Positions 54,008 to 64,000 of a DNA stretch of 64,000 nucleotides are shown here, one piece after another. A model generated the notes under the pieces. The model searched no databases and was not told the DNA's origin. It saw nothing but the letters and a program-made list of their open reading frames with translations. Both the position numbers and the translations under genes were made by a program. The stretch's first letter is position 1. Each line of letters opens with the position of its first letter. Origin of the DNA: Plasmodiophora brassicae (taxonomy: Eukaryota > Endomyxa: Phytomyxea > Phytomyxea > Plasmodiophorida); the NCBI GenBank assembly GCA_036867785.1, contig CP145410.1, positions 868,001 to 932,000 of the forward strand. Reading direction: 5' to 3'.

Positions 54008-55305
54008 ATGGACGTCTACTGGACCGTCGGCCTAATAGCGCCCCTGCTGGCATTCTATCTCCTCATGGTATGGTCGAGGTCGCGCGTCCTGTCCAGGCTA
54101 GTCGGGCGCGATCCCGCCGTCCGGCTCGGGTACGACGGCGCCTGTCTGCGGACGCTGATCTGGGCTGAAACGTTGCTGTCCAGATCATGGGCCGGTGTGC
54201 ATAGTATTCAAGGGCGCCGCCAACATATGGTACATCGTGCATCGTTTGCATACATGCAGCATAGGCTCATGGACGCAACGTTCTTAGGAAGATACATTTG
54301 CGTATCATCCCGTGTTCCGGACGAAAGGGTCTCACAAGTTTCAACTCCATGCTGTGTTCGACGGTTGGTGTATGCTGCCACGTAGCGTATGCAGCCACAT
54401 GATTGGATTATTTGCAGGGCATGGGGGATCCGTATGCTCCAGGTTTCTGGCGGACCAACTTCCCACCCTGGCTCGCTCGTGCATAGACGAACGCCTATCG
54501 AACGCGCGAACCGACGTTCAGTGCAACGATGCAGTTCGAGCCGCTCTAATGGATGTATTTGAGAAATCAGAACGCGAATACCTTGCACTTGCGGAAACCA
54601 ATCAACTGGATGATGGCTCGACAGGTTCGTGTGTGGTGCCTGATATTCAATTGCTGGTTCGTTGACGGGTGTGCGGTGGTGTTCAGCTGTTGTCGCTGTG
54701 TTGCACAGTCATCATTCGGGTGCCGACGTCTACGTCGCCAACCTTGGCGATTCCCGGGCTGTGCTTGCCCACAAAGCGTTTGCGTTGCCCCTCTCAACTG
54801 ACCATAAGCCGGATCGGCCCGACGAACGAAGGCGGGTTGAATCACTTGGGGGTCGCGTTGTCTTCTGGGGAACATGGCGAGTTCAAGGTAATTGCCATAA
54901 CTGCTATTGCCTAGAACTATATCGGATTAAATGCCTGCTTTCCGCAAGGCATTCTTTCGTTATCGAGGGCTATCGGCGACCGCAATCTAAAGCCGCTGGT
55001 ATCATCGGTGCCTGAAATCGTATCCAGGCGTGTTTCACCTGGAGATGATTTCATTATCCTGGCCAGTGACGGGTTATGGGATGTATTATCGTCGCAGAAT
55101 GCTGTTGACATGGTTTACAAACACGGATGGAGGTCATCATCTGCACAGGTCGGTACCATTTGTTGAACGATTCGTCGTCCGTCGCAATTAATGAATCGTT
55201 GGCGTTTAGGCGGCCCGGGAACTTACCCGGACAGCTATGCAGATGGGATCCATGGACAACATCACTTGCATGATCATTGATCTGCATCAGCTGCACAATA
55301 AATAG
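54008..55305 (+). CDS. Membrane-anchored PP2C Ser/Thr phosphatase
   Basis: Six exons (54008-54229, 54288-54363, 54418-54624, 54687-54887, 54949-55148, 55243-55305) give 322 residues. A hydrophobic N-terminus (VGLIAPLLAFYLLMVW) suggests membrane anchoring, as in PPM1L. The PPM metal-binding motifs are all present: GVHSIQGRRQHMEDTF, VFDGHGG, DDGSTAVVAVL, VANLGDSRAVL, SRAIGDRNLKPLV, ASDGLWDV and DNIT. The helix before the last motif is shorter than usual, so a small exon in 55149-55242 may be missing. The coding end overlaps the convergent gene by 19 bases, and an AATAAA lies inside the overlap. Confidence 0.9.
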
Positions 55306-55950
55306 TTTATTATATCACGAAAGCGAAGACCCGTCGGCGATCCCTCACTCTTGTCGTTATTACTAGCAGCACTATCCTGTTTGTGTTTCTCCCGTCGCTG
55401 TAGCATGCGATCCCTGACGTTTTCTGATCGACGGGCGCGAACATTCACGGTGGTCACCCTGATTGCCGGTCGAAAGGCGACATCGCTCACCGAACACGGG
55501 TGCGCAAGACCCTACCGCCAAGCAACGCGTTCCTGGTTCAGTGGGCTGATCAGGGAAGCAGAGTCCTGTATATTAAAGGGGCCTGATCAGCGTGAACTTT
55601 GCTGCATACCTCGCTTGTCCTTCTAGTCCTCTAGGGGTCGCTGGGACGGAATGCTCGCTACCGAACTCGGACGCAACGAACTGGCTGATGTGGCTGAACT
55701 CGGTCTCGCTCTGTGATGCATCAAAATCGTTGACGAAGTAGCCGCCGTCGGATGCGTCCTCTGCCGATGCCTGCGGAGGACGATTCGAATGCTTTGACTC
55801 CGGTCCCGTCCCAGGAGCGGCGCCAACGACGGGCACAACTTGGTCGAACTGATCTTCCGAATACCCGCTGCCTGTCCCGCTGCAGGTGCTGCTGCTGCTG
55901 CTGTTGTTATCCGCATCCCGCGCGTATTGGTGCGACGAAGCGCAACCCAT
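55287..55950 (-). CDS. Putative N-myristoylated small protein, family unknown
   Basis: Three exons (55950-55610, 55545-55516, 55458-55287) join in phase to 180 residues. The protein starts MGCASSHQ, a strong match to an N-myristoylation signal (Gly2, Ser6-like) with Cys3 available for palmitoylation, so plasma-membrane attachment is likely. The middle is Ser-rich and acidic (SEDQFDQVVPVVG, FVNDFDASQSETEFSHISQF) and the C-terminus is basic then hydrophobic (RDRMLQRREKHKQ, FRDIINYLLCS). No known domain was recognised. The second exon is only 30 bases, inferred from phase. Confidence 0.6.
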
Positions 55951-56319
55951 GGGATCGTTCGTACAACGTGGACAGTATCTCTCTGGTCAAACGAGCCAAG
56001 ATTCGCGTCCACGTCGCATTCTGCAGATATTCACTCGGCACCCTCATGTACAACCCCGGCCCTCACCATAGGCCGTCCACGCGTCCAAACGCGGACGAGA
56101 CAACACCCTCGAAACAGCGACGCCAGGCGAAAACCCAAGGAGTCAATGACCTGGTTTCTCTTCAGCGCGGCTGCTATAACCGTCTGGGGGGCGGAGGGCC
56201 CGGGAGCGGAGGGACCGCATTTTCCTGACGCGAGTGAAGTCGCCGGGGAGCAGCAGATTTGGTCCGCTGCGCAGTCCGGGGCGGGGCGCAGTCAAACATC
56301 ATCATCGCGGGCGGCGGCA
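55951..56319. other. Intergenic, divergent promoter region
   Basis: About 370 bases between the divergent starts of the MGC protein and the next membrane protein. Open frames run through it without resemblance to known proteins. No repeat or RNA gene was noticed. Confidence 0.4.
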
Positions 56320-57742
56320 ATGACGACAGCGTCGTCGTCGACTGCCTCGGGGCTGTCCGTCAAAGCGTTGGTCCTGGGCGGGTTGGCCATTGTCGCGGTA
56401 GCGACGACGGCGACAGTGCTATGGCATCGTTCGAAGGCGACGGCGGCAAAGTCGCGATCGCCGAAGTCGAAGCGGGGGTTGAAGAAGGCGGCTAGGAAGA
56501 CACGTCAGGCGGCAGCCGTTGAAATCCCGTCGGAGGAAGATCTCGTCGGGCGGATTATTCGCTCGATGGAGACGATGCAGACGTCCGGAAGCGTGACCGG
56601 GTCGAACGAAGTTCAGCTGGAGCGCATTGCCCTGGCCATCGAGCCGTCCACGCTGTCGACGCGCGCGCGTCTTCTGCTTGCGCAGTGGTCGATCCTGTTC
56701 TACACGATCAAGACGATCACGGGCGAGCAGAGCGGGCAGCAGGCTGAAATCCTTCGCGACATGCACGAAGGCATGCGCCACGCATGGGCGCTGCTGGCCG
56801 TTCAGAGCCAGTGCTCGCCCGAGGAGCAGGTCGCCCTCGATATTCTGCAGCTCGACGTCGCTCAGCGACTTCGTGACCCGAAACGCATTGCCCCCGTGTA
56901 CCAACGCGTTCTGGAGCGCGGCATCGACCGGATGTCCATCGGTACTGTCCCTTCGTTCACGTATGGTTTCCATTTCTCATCATTCGCCGTCTGTCAGAGG
57001 AAATCCTTGTGATGTTCACGACGTCGCCGCTGCTGGGCCGATGGAGCGACACTCGTCGCCTGGGCGATATCATCCTATCGCGCCAGAAGACGCTGGACGA
57101 TTTCCACCAAGCGGCGCTACAGCGTCCCGAGCTTCCTGACTATGAGGTCCTGTACCGTCTGGCGGCGGACCAGGCGTCCGTCCCGTATTCGGCCGGCGAT
57201 ACGTCCCACCTGATGTGGACTGTCTATGCGATTCGCGAGTTCCGCATCCGGCTCGTCTCTGTCGAATCATCCGACCCGATGAAGGCTGAGCAGGTGTGCC
57301 GCCTGCTGGCATCGGCTTGTGCCGAACGGGTTCTGATGGTTGTCGATAGGTTCGTCAGTCGCTTGATAGCGAATGGCAGTCGACGCCGGTCGGCGATGAC
57401 GCCCGCCTGTTCCGCCATGGTGCCATTGGACAGATGCTGTCCGCGTCGGAAGTGAAGATCAGCATGGTCGGCCCCTGGTCAGCGGACGATAACGTCCTCA
57501 TCGAAGGCTACGCCGACTTGCAGAAGGGAGCGGATCCATCCGACGGCATCGTGCGCCAGACCGAACGATACGAGTTCCGGCGCGCGGAAGAGTCGCGCCA
57601 GGAGGGTCTGTGGACCGGCACCTACACGCTCGAGCAAGTCCAGAAAGACACGCACCCTAGCTCCATCGTTGTCAAGTTCGATCTGGAGTTGCTCCTCCAG
57701 GAAGACAAGTCGCTCGGCATGGCCGGCCCAGTCTCCGCGTAA
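56320..57742 (+). CDS. Unrecognised signal-anchored helical protein
   Basis: Three exons (56320-56941, 56998-57338, 57380-57742) give 441 residues. An N-terminal transmembrane helix (ALVLGGLAIVAVATTATVLW) is followed by a strongly basic stretch, an arrangement seen in signal-anchored outer mitochondrial or ER proteins. The rest looks like helical pairs, possibly TPR-like (ARLLLAQWSILFYTIKTI, MHEGMRHAWALLAVQS, ALDILQLDVAQRLRD), and ends in a more strand-rich domain (ASEVKISMVGPW, EGLWTGTYTLEQV, SIVVKFDLELLL). I do not recognise the family. The second intron uses a GTTGTC donor. Confidence 0.55.
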
Positions 57743-58108
57743 TCACCCGTTACTTTCATCATCGCTTGGCGTTAGGAGGAACATGGATTAAAGACGACAG
57801 CCCCGTTATCACAGACGTGAACGCCCTTCCCGAACTGAGGGACGAGCATGCGGTCGTCGCGTACAGACAGCTGATCCGTCGTGGATGGATAGCCACTTGA
57901 TAGCCTCCTCTGCAGGGCGCCGGGTCACCTGGGATCCACGCGGTGACGTCCGGGGGGCGGGATCAATCCGGTCGACTAGTCAGGCGTCGTCCCGCGGTCG
58001 GCCCTGCGTTCATTGATTGCAATCGGCTGACAATCGGGACGGTTGTCGTTCGCAGCCGTCTAAGTTTAGGCGCGGGATAGCTGATAATAATTAGATCGAG
58101 CGGGCAGG
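57743..58108. other. Intergenic, no gene seen
   Basis: About 366 bases between two plus-strand genes, presumably the promoter and 5' UTR of the Atg22-like gene. Nothing repetitive, structural or coding was recognised. Confidence 0.5.
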
Positions 58109-60181
58109 ATGGGGACGCGCGCGCCCACGAACGCGCAGGAGCAGCGCGGCTATGTGTTCATGACGGTCGCTCGTAACCCGGCGTATGCGTTCGCGGTCGC
58201 GTTCCTGATCCCGTACACGTGCGGCCTGGCGAAGCACCATGTCGACGAGCATGGGCGCGTCCAGTTCGTATTCATGTCGATGGTGCCGTCGTCGGTGCCG
58301 ACGGCGATCGTCATCATCGCCGCCGTGTTCTCCATGTTCCTGAACCCGATCATGGGCGCCATCGCCGACCTGAGCTCGTACCGGCGCCGCCTGATGGTGT
58401 ACACGTCGTATGGGGCCGCGGCCGCGTTCACCCTCTGCAGCGTCGTGTTCAAGGAGACCTTCTTCCTCGGCGGCATCTGCCTATTCTGCATCATCCTGCT
58501 GACACAGATCGCCAGCTTCCTGTCGAACTCGTACCTGCCCGAGATAGCAGGTCAGTCAGTGGCCGGCCATGTTCGCCGGGTAGTCGCATGCGATGACAGA
58601 CCGTCGTTGCAGATTCTCCTAGAAGTCGAAGCCAGGTGTCGACACGGGCCACCCAATGGTCGATGGCTGCACAGATTCTGCTGGTCGGCTTGGCATCGCT
58701 GATTACGTATTTGGCCATGGCGAATCCTCTATCGGTTCGCGGTGGCCAGCTTCAGCAGTTCGGTGAAGGGCGTCATTTCTCGTACGAACCTCGGGCGGTC
58801 GAGCCCAACACATCACTGGACAACGTCAAAGACGATGCGGCGCTCTGGCCCAAGTGCAGCGGCAATAAGCAGGATGCGTGCTACGAGAATGCGGTCAAGA
58901 ACGGCCTGATGTCCAAGCCCCAGATCGTCCTTAAGCAGAAGGACATGACTGTGTCCGCGTGGGAAAGCATCGAAGACGAATCACTGCCCGGACGGAAGCT
59001 GAAATGCCAGGCCGTGCTTTCCGTTGAAACCGACTCGGCTACTGTCGACATGTACATTGTCGCGTACGATGCGAAAGGCGTCATCATCGGTCCCAGCCCG
59101 AAGAAGCAGGTGGCGTTGAAGATGAACCCGAAGCCTCAGCTCATCTCCACGACCCGCGTCCGTCCGCCCCGAGATAACCGCGATCCGATTTCTGACGTTG
59201 ATTCTGTAGACACTGCCGGCGCTGACGCGACGAGTGGAGTATCGATTGATAGTCCGGCGACGTCTAGAACCTGGGTGGGTCACCGTTCAACGCGTCGACG
59301 TGCTTGAAGATCCGACGTTCTGGACGCCCGTCTTCATGCTCGTGTCCGGCCTCTGGTTCTTCGCCTGGGCCTTCTTCGGCCTGCGAAACCTGGGCGAACG
59401 ACACAAGGACGACACGTCCCCGCTCAAGGTCATCATCAAACGTTCCTTTGTCGACCTCGGCCGCACGATCTCCCGGACGGCACGCGACTCGCGCCAGGCG
59501 CGGTACCTGGCCGCCGTATCGCTGTATACGGCCGCAATCGGGACCACGTTGCTGATCGCACCCACTGTAAGGATCGGCCCTGGCTGACCCCGGATCCGAA
59601 CCATACTGAACGCTCGCTGGCAGCACTTCTCTGAGACGTTCGAGTTAAGCATGCCGCTGCAAGGCACGGTCATGCTGGCCGTTCTCCTGTTCGCCATCCC
59701 GGGTGCGCTCCTGTTCTTTCGGCTCGGCCGATACATCGGGTACTCGCGGGCGCTGGCCGCCGCGTATGCACTCTGGATCGTCAACATCCTCCTCGTGTTC
59801 CTGCTGCTGAAGACGCTCGACGACCGCAACTGGCTGCTGCTGCTGGTCCCCCTGATGGGGTTCGCCCAGGGCGGCAGCGTTGCCCTTGGCCGGGCCGTGT
59901 TCGCGTCCATGATCCGACCGGGCACCGAATGCGAAATGTTCTCATTGTACAGTTTCGCGGAGGTGTTCCTGGCGCCCCTGACGCTCGGCGTCGTCTACCT
60001 GGTTAACGAGGTCTTCAGGTCGACGCGCTTCGCCATGGTCTCCATGATGCTGTTCGTCGTCATCGCCTTCGCCCTTCAGCTGTCGCTGCGGGAACAGGAC
60101 ACGATCATTCGGCCTGCAACCCAGCTGAATGTCAGCGACGAGACCGAACCCGTCAAAGACGCCCCGGCTGCTGAACCATAA
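58109..60181 (+). CDS. Atg22/UMF1-like MFS transporter with a soluble insert
   Basis: Four exons (58109-58550, 58613-59157, 59210-59566, 59624-60181) give 633 residues. Helices 1-4 include NPIMGAIADLSSYRRRLMVY and SFLSNSYLPEIA, the A-motif and NSYLPE block of the Atg22/UMF1 family. The later GFAQGGSVALGRAVFASMI and CEMFSLYSFAEVFLAPLTLG match GGxQALSRSLFARLIP..EFFGLY. In yeast Atg22 exports amino acids from the vacuole during autophagy. Between helices 6 and 7 lies a hydrophilic, strand-rich region of about 190 residues (residues about 185-370) that ordinary Atg22 proteins lack. MFS membership is firm, the Atg22 assignment moderate. Confidence 0.75.
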
Positions 60182-60231
60182 CCTATATACACGTTCTCGG
60201 CGTACACGGGATACGGTTATTAGAGCGTCGT

Positions 60232-60771
60232 TTAGAGAAGCAGGCGTCGTTGTTGCCGACCCGTTACGGATCCGAGTTGCCCCTGGATCAACCGCCTGTG
60301 CGCCTCACGAATATGCACGGGGCGAATCGCGCCCGTGTCGCCCCACTGCTCCATGATCTCGACGCAGGACTCCACGAGGTCGCCGACGTACATCTTGGTG
60401 ATGGCGATCATCACGATGGCGAGCTGTTCGGTGACCTTGGACGCGCCCAGCACCGTCGACATCACGCGACGCATATGCGCAGGGCGGAACGTCGACTGAA
60501 TGAACGCCACATACCGACTCCGCTGCGACGGCGTCAGGCGGTTGTAAATCTCGCGTTGCCGTCGGATCTTCGCCTTTCGCTGCGCTTCGAACGCGGCGTC
60601 CAGCCGCGCCTGCTCCAACTGCGCCTCGGTCAGCGGCGCCGACTGCGCCGACTGCGCCTCCCCGGCAGCCTTCTCGTCGTCGCTGTCGGCATCACCTCCT
60701 TGGGCCTCCTCCTCGTCGTAGTCCTCGTCCTGAGGAACCTCCTCCTCGGGCAGGTCGTCGGCGCCGTCCAT
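60232..60771 (-). CDS. TAF11: TFIID subunit TAF11
   Basis: Intronless, 179 residues from the ATG at 60771; another ATG 23 codons upstream (60840) is in frame. An acidic N-terminus and a Glu/Ala-rich helix lead to the TAF11 histone fold: LTPSQRSRYVAFIQSTFRPA, then RRVMSTVLGASKVTEQLAIV, ITKMYVGDLVESCVEIMEQW, and GAIRPVHIREAHRRL. TAF11 pairs with TAF13 inside TFIID. The gene converges on the Atg22-like gene with only 50 bases between stops. Confidence 0.93.
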   Translation of the reverse strand: MDGADDLPEEEVPQDEDYDEEEAQGGDADSDDEKAAGEAQSAQSAPLTEAQLEQARLDAAFEAQRKAKIRRQREIYNRLTPSQRSRYVAFIQSTFRPAHMRRVMSTVLGASKVTEQLAIVMIAITKMYVGDLVESCVEIMEQWGDTGAIRPVHIREAHRRLIQGQLGSVTGRQQRRLLL

Positions 60772-60915
60772 CGAACTACACCACGGACTTGTTGCCGAAG
60801 CAACGCGTCGTACGTGCCTACCTACTCCAGTAACAGCCATGCTGGAGCGACGACGCTCGCCCGTCCTTCGAACGTGCAGCCAGAGGTTAGGGGGCCCAGC
60901 GGCGTTCTACTCGTA

Positions 60916-62180
60916 CTACTTTGGTTGGTGGTGATCGTCGTCGTCGCCTTGTTGGTCAGTGCCCCGCATGGCGTCCTGGACATGTCGCATGATGTCGAGG
61001 GAGACTTGGACCTTGCCGTGTGCCTCCAGGAGAGATAGCTGGCGGTGGCCTCGAAACCGGCGGCTGGCGTGCGGTCCGCACAGGCGTTCGTGCAGGCGCT
61101 GGAACCGATGCTCCTCGGCTGCGTTCACCTGGGAAAGGGCGTCAGCCCGAGAGAAGGCGCCCGTCTTGGTATCTGGGCAGGGACCAGGTCAAACGTGCAC
61201 TGGCAACGTCGAGCATGGGTGGGTTCTACACTGCGCGGCCCAGTACCGGTCGATCTCGGCGCGCTTCTCCTGGTCCCGTCGTTCAGCCGCCAACCGCCGC
61301 ATATGTTTCAGGATACTGATGTCGGTAGGCGACAGCTCCAGGGAGTCCATCATGTGAGACATAAGCAGGCGACGCTGCCACGTCAGCATGAAGTAGGCGA
61401 AGGGGGTCCCCGACGACAGCTCTGCGTTATGCCACGTAAACGGGATGCAGTATGGACGGGTAGCCTTGCGAACCTCTTGCGGATAGCGACCCAACGTCCC
61501 GGTCCATCAAGTTCTGGAATTCGTTGAAATCGAGCGTGTCCTCGTCCTGATGGTCGCACGACGATATCATATCGGCTACCTGAGGAGCGTCTCAGGAAGT
61601 TGTGCCGAAACGGGATACGATCGGTCCCATCGTGAACCTGATCTCGCGTGAACTCCAGCCCGCACGACCTCGCCGATTCCAGGAACTCATCCACGTCGAC
61701 CTTGCCTGATCCGTCCTGATCTGCCAAACGTCGCCGCATGGTGTCAGGTGAGGGCGCATCGTTTGCGGATCCACCAATATGCTTGCCGAGAAGGTTGAAC
61801 AAGTTCTTGTAGTGCATCCGAGTCTTGCCGAGAATGGGGACCGTCGCCACAGTCTTCCCATGGCGCGTCGCCCATAAGCGCAGCATGCCGTTGTGGAATA
61901 GCGTGTGGTTCATCTGCCTGTATCGTGGCAGGTGTATCGTCGGCAACCGCCTTGGGAGCCGCTGCTCACTTCGCACAATGGGTTGCACAGGCTACTCGCA
62001 TCGGCCGCATTAGATCGGTTGGCGTCGACGATGAGCACAAGAGGCCCTGACACGATATTCCGACGATTGAATGGTGGATACCCAGCGCTTCGTGATGTCC
62101 ACTGAACGCTTCATCTTGGCCCATCGCGCCTTAGCGCGAACGGTGGGTCCCCGGGTGCTCGTGGCGTCCAGCGGATCCAT
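60916..62180 (-). CDS. EF-hand protein, family unrecognised
   Basis: First exons 62180-62052, 61991-61638 and 61579-61496 join in phase. They encode a basic N-terminus (MDPLDATSTRGPTVRAKA), then two EF-hands: DQDGSGKVDVDEFLESA (canonical 12-residue loop) and DHQDEDTLDFNEFQNLM (loop starting DHQDEDTLDFNE). Next comes CIPFTWHNAELSS, then FAYFMLTWQRRLLMSHMMD and a long charged helix (RRLAAERRDQEKRAEIDRYW), starting near 61464. The last exon(s) give TGAFSRADALSQVNAAEEHR, then FQRLHERLCGP, to a stop at 60916. The intron at 61465-61495 would be only 31 bases and the junction near 61230 is unresolved. Probably a calcium-binding regulator. Confidence 0.55.
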
Positions 62181-62365
62181 CACCGGTTGGGTGGCAGCTG
62201 GATACTGAGCCAACGCAGCAAGATATTATTGAAGATTGGGATCCTGCGTCTGGTAGCACGGTATCCACACGATTACCGCCTGCCGCATTTGCGACAATTC
62301 GAACGGACGAGCTTTACTGGTTAGCAAATGGACATCGGCTAAGGTAGCATCCACGTCCGATCGGC

Positions 62366-63926
62366 CTATTTCAGGTGGAGCAGCATCATGTGCGGCGATT
62401 CTAGCAGGCTCTTGACGCGGTTGGAGAAACGGGCAACTATGGCACCGTCCAGGACACGATGGTCGGCGCTCCAGCTCATCGTCATGATGTGCTCACTGGT
62501 CAACTACAGATCCTCGACGCGTCAGAATGTCAGCGCGACGTTGCATAGCACTGTGGCCACCCGACCTGGCCATCGGGACCGAATCGAGGGATGCCACGCT
62601 GAATACGTCCAACGCCCCCAATCACGACTTGAGGTGAAACAAGCAGAGGCGTCGAATACGTTCCTCCAATCGTCCCAATGTTCGACAGGCAGAACGTACC
62701 ACCTTGGAGGTCAGCAGCGCCCAGTGCATTCCGTTGCCCCAGCCCGCTCAGACGTTGTAGCTCGAGAGCGATATCGCTGATCGACCGGGCGTTACACGAC
62801 TGAATGACAGGGACGACCAGGCCTCTGGGCGTGTCCATCGCGATCGATATGTTGTGCTGGGCCTTGACGTGCAATTCAGAGCAGTCGGGGGACACCAGCG
62901 CGTTCAGCGTTGGGTATTCCAGCAGGGCCAATGAGACAGCCTTCAGGATGAACGGGAAGTAGGACAATGACGGCAGGCCAGCCACGGCCGTCTTCAGTTC
63001 CGTTCGAACCGCATGTAGCTTGCTGGCGACGATCTCTTCGTGCAGCGTCAACGTCGGGATCTGGTTCGAGGCCGTCATGGATTTCACCATGATCCTCGCC
63101 AGACCGGTGATCGGGACAGTGCGATCTGATCCCGTAGGTGGCGGCATTGGAGACATCCCAGTCGATGGGGCAGGCGCTCCCGCCTCTCCACCTGCTTGTC
63201 CTGACTCAATCACGCGCAGCACGTCTTCCTTCAGAATGCGACCACCTGGCCCCTGTACAGACCCCAATGCACTCAGCGCATTGCTCGACGATACAAGCTA
63301 AGACGGCGCACCGTTCCAGTAACAGTCGATAGATCAATGTTGTACTCTCTGGAGATGCGACGCACAGCAGGCGTTGTAAGAACCTTTCCAGTTGTGACGT
63401 TATTCGTCCCTGCTGGCGGTTCAGGCGTAGATGTCGATGAAGTGGAACGCTCCGGCGCTTGTGGCTTTTGGGTGGTGGTGGTGGTGGCTGTCGACTCGCT
63501 TCCGTCATCGTCTACATCGATGGTAACGAGCGACGACCCAACGGCCGCCATGGCACCTTTCTCGACGTTCACCGATGCAATTACGCCATCGAACCTGCGC
63601 GTACGTAGGGTCACTTACTTGCAGTCGGGGCGAACTTGCGACAGACCTCGATGTAATCTCCACCGTGGCCTTATCGCTCTGGACTTCGCAGATCTTATCG
63701 AACTGCTGAATACGGTCCCCTGGCTTCACGAACCTGGCCGCACGTGTAAACATCGGTGTACGGCACCGTCGAATAGTGAACCGAGAGCGGCGAACCATTG
63801 GAGAACCTCGACCTCGGCGATGCCCTCGCCGATGTCGGCCAGCAGGAACTCCTGTTGCCGCGCCAACCATGGCGACCCTCGGAACGCACGTGTCGTCTGC
63901 CAGACCCGCACAGCCCGTCGGAACAT
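62366..63926 (-). CDS. DBT: Branched-chain 2-oxoacid dehydrogenase E2 (dihydrolipoyl transacylase)
   Basis: Five exons (63926-63796, 63733-63647, 63594-63312, 63252-62561, 62495-62366) give 440 residues. An Arg-rich N-terminus ([17 protein letters not shown]) looks like a mitochondrial presequence. The lipoyl domain has [13 protein letters not shown] and the lipoylated Lys in [12 protein letters not shown] (Lys65). The E1/E3-binding domain is [19 protein letters not shown]. The catalytic domain has [20 protein letters not shown] and the active-site [17 protein letters not shown] and the lipoyl context point to BCKDH E2 rather than pyruvate or 2-oxoglutarate dehydrogenase. It forms the core that transfers acyl groups to CoA in Val/Leu/Ile catabolism. 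Confidence 0.94.
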
Positions 63927-64000
63927 GGTCGAACACACGCTGCGGGTCTCTATTAGGCGGCACCGCTCATGTGATGAGACCACGGCGTGGGCGGCGCCTC

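Noticed and set aside
53508-54053. Minus-strand frame of 181 codons overlapping the peroxiredoxin start
   Set aside because: Arg/Ala-rich shadow frame; the peroxiredoxin frame explains the same DNA.

Overview
This is a gene-dense stretch of nuclear DNA from a single-celled eukaryote. Almost every gene can be read as short exons separated by roughly 45-90-base GT..AG introns, many with a CTGAC/CTAAC-like branch point. Spacing is tight: 98 bases between divergent start codons at 6.5 kb, and a 19-base overlap of convergent coding ends at 55.3 kb. A rotatin homologue points to a lineage with centrioles or flagella. With bystin, importin-4, TAF11, CWC25, hyccin and class II TPS/TPP the set suits a heterotrophic flagellated protist, possibly opisthokont-related. 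I cannot place it further from sequence alone. For most genes I assembled exons by hand; the junction phases agree and the coding length is a multiple of three, which supports the models.

Layout: 0.3-6.5 kb (- strand) holds a GRAM-domain protein, a membrane-anchored trehalose-6-phosphate synthase/phosphatase-like enzyme and a hyccin homologue. At 6.5-13.9 kb (+) are bystin and a four-domain voltage-gated cation channel with an odd selectivity filter and a decapeptide-repeat tail. At 14-22 kb are two unrecognised proteins, a DUF2254-like membrane protein and DGAT1. At 22.3-27.8 kb (-) lies rotatin. At 28.2-33.2 kb (-) lies a striking protein with a PCNA-binding-like motif, a zinc module and a DDE-transposase-like core into which a WRN-type exonuclease is inserted. 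At 33.4-41.7 kb are a small membrane protein, fumarylacetoacetase, importin-4 and a disordered protein. At 41.7-45 kb is a tandem triplet of DUF2306 membrane proteins, followed by CWC25.

The 46.4-53.0 kb interval is a nest: a small intron-bearing gene flanked by inverted repeats rich in a TATA-palindrome, split by a young, whole-looking Ty3/gypsy chromovirus inserted exactly on a splice acceptor. From 53 to 64 kb come 1-Cys peroxiredoxin, a membrane-anchored PP2C, a putative N-myristoylated protein, an unrecognised membrane protein, an Atg22-like transporter, TAF11, an EF-hand protein and the E2 subunit of branched-chain 2-oxoacid dehydrogenase.

The genes are mostly unrelated housekeeping functions rather than a cluster. 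Two themes stand out: mitochondrial amino-acid breakdown (fumarylacetoacetase, E2) and membrane/lipid biology (hyccin, DGAT1, GRAM, Atg22). No tRNA, rRNA or CRISPR was found. Domain names come from recalled family patterns; no search was run.
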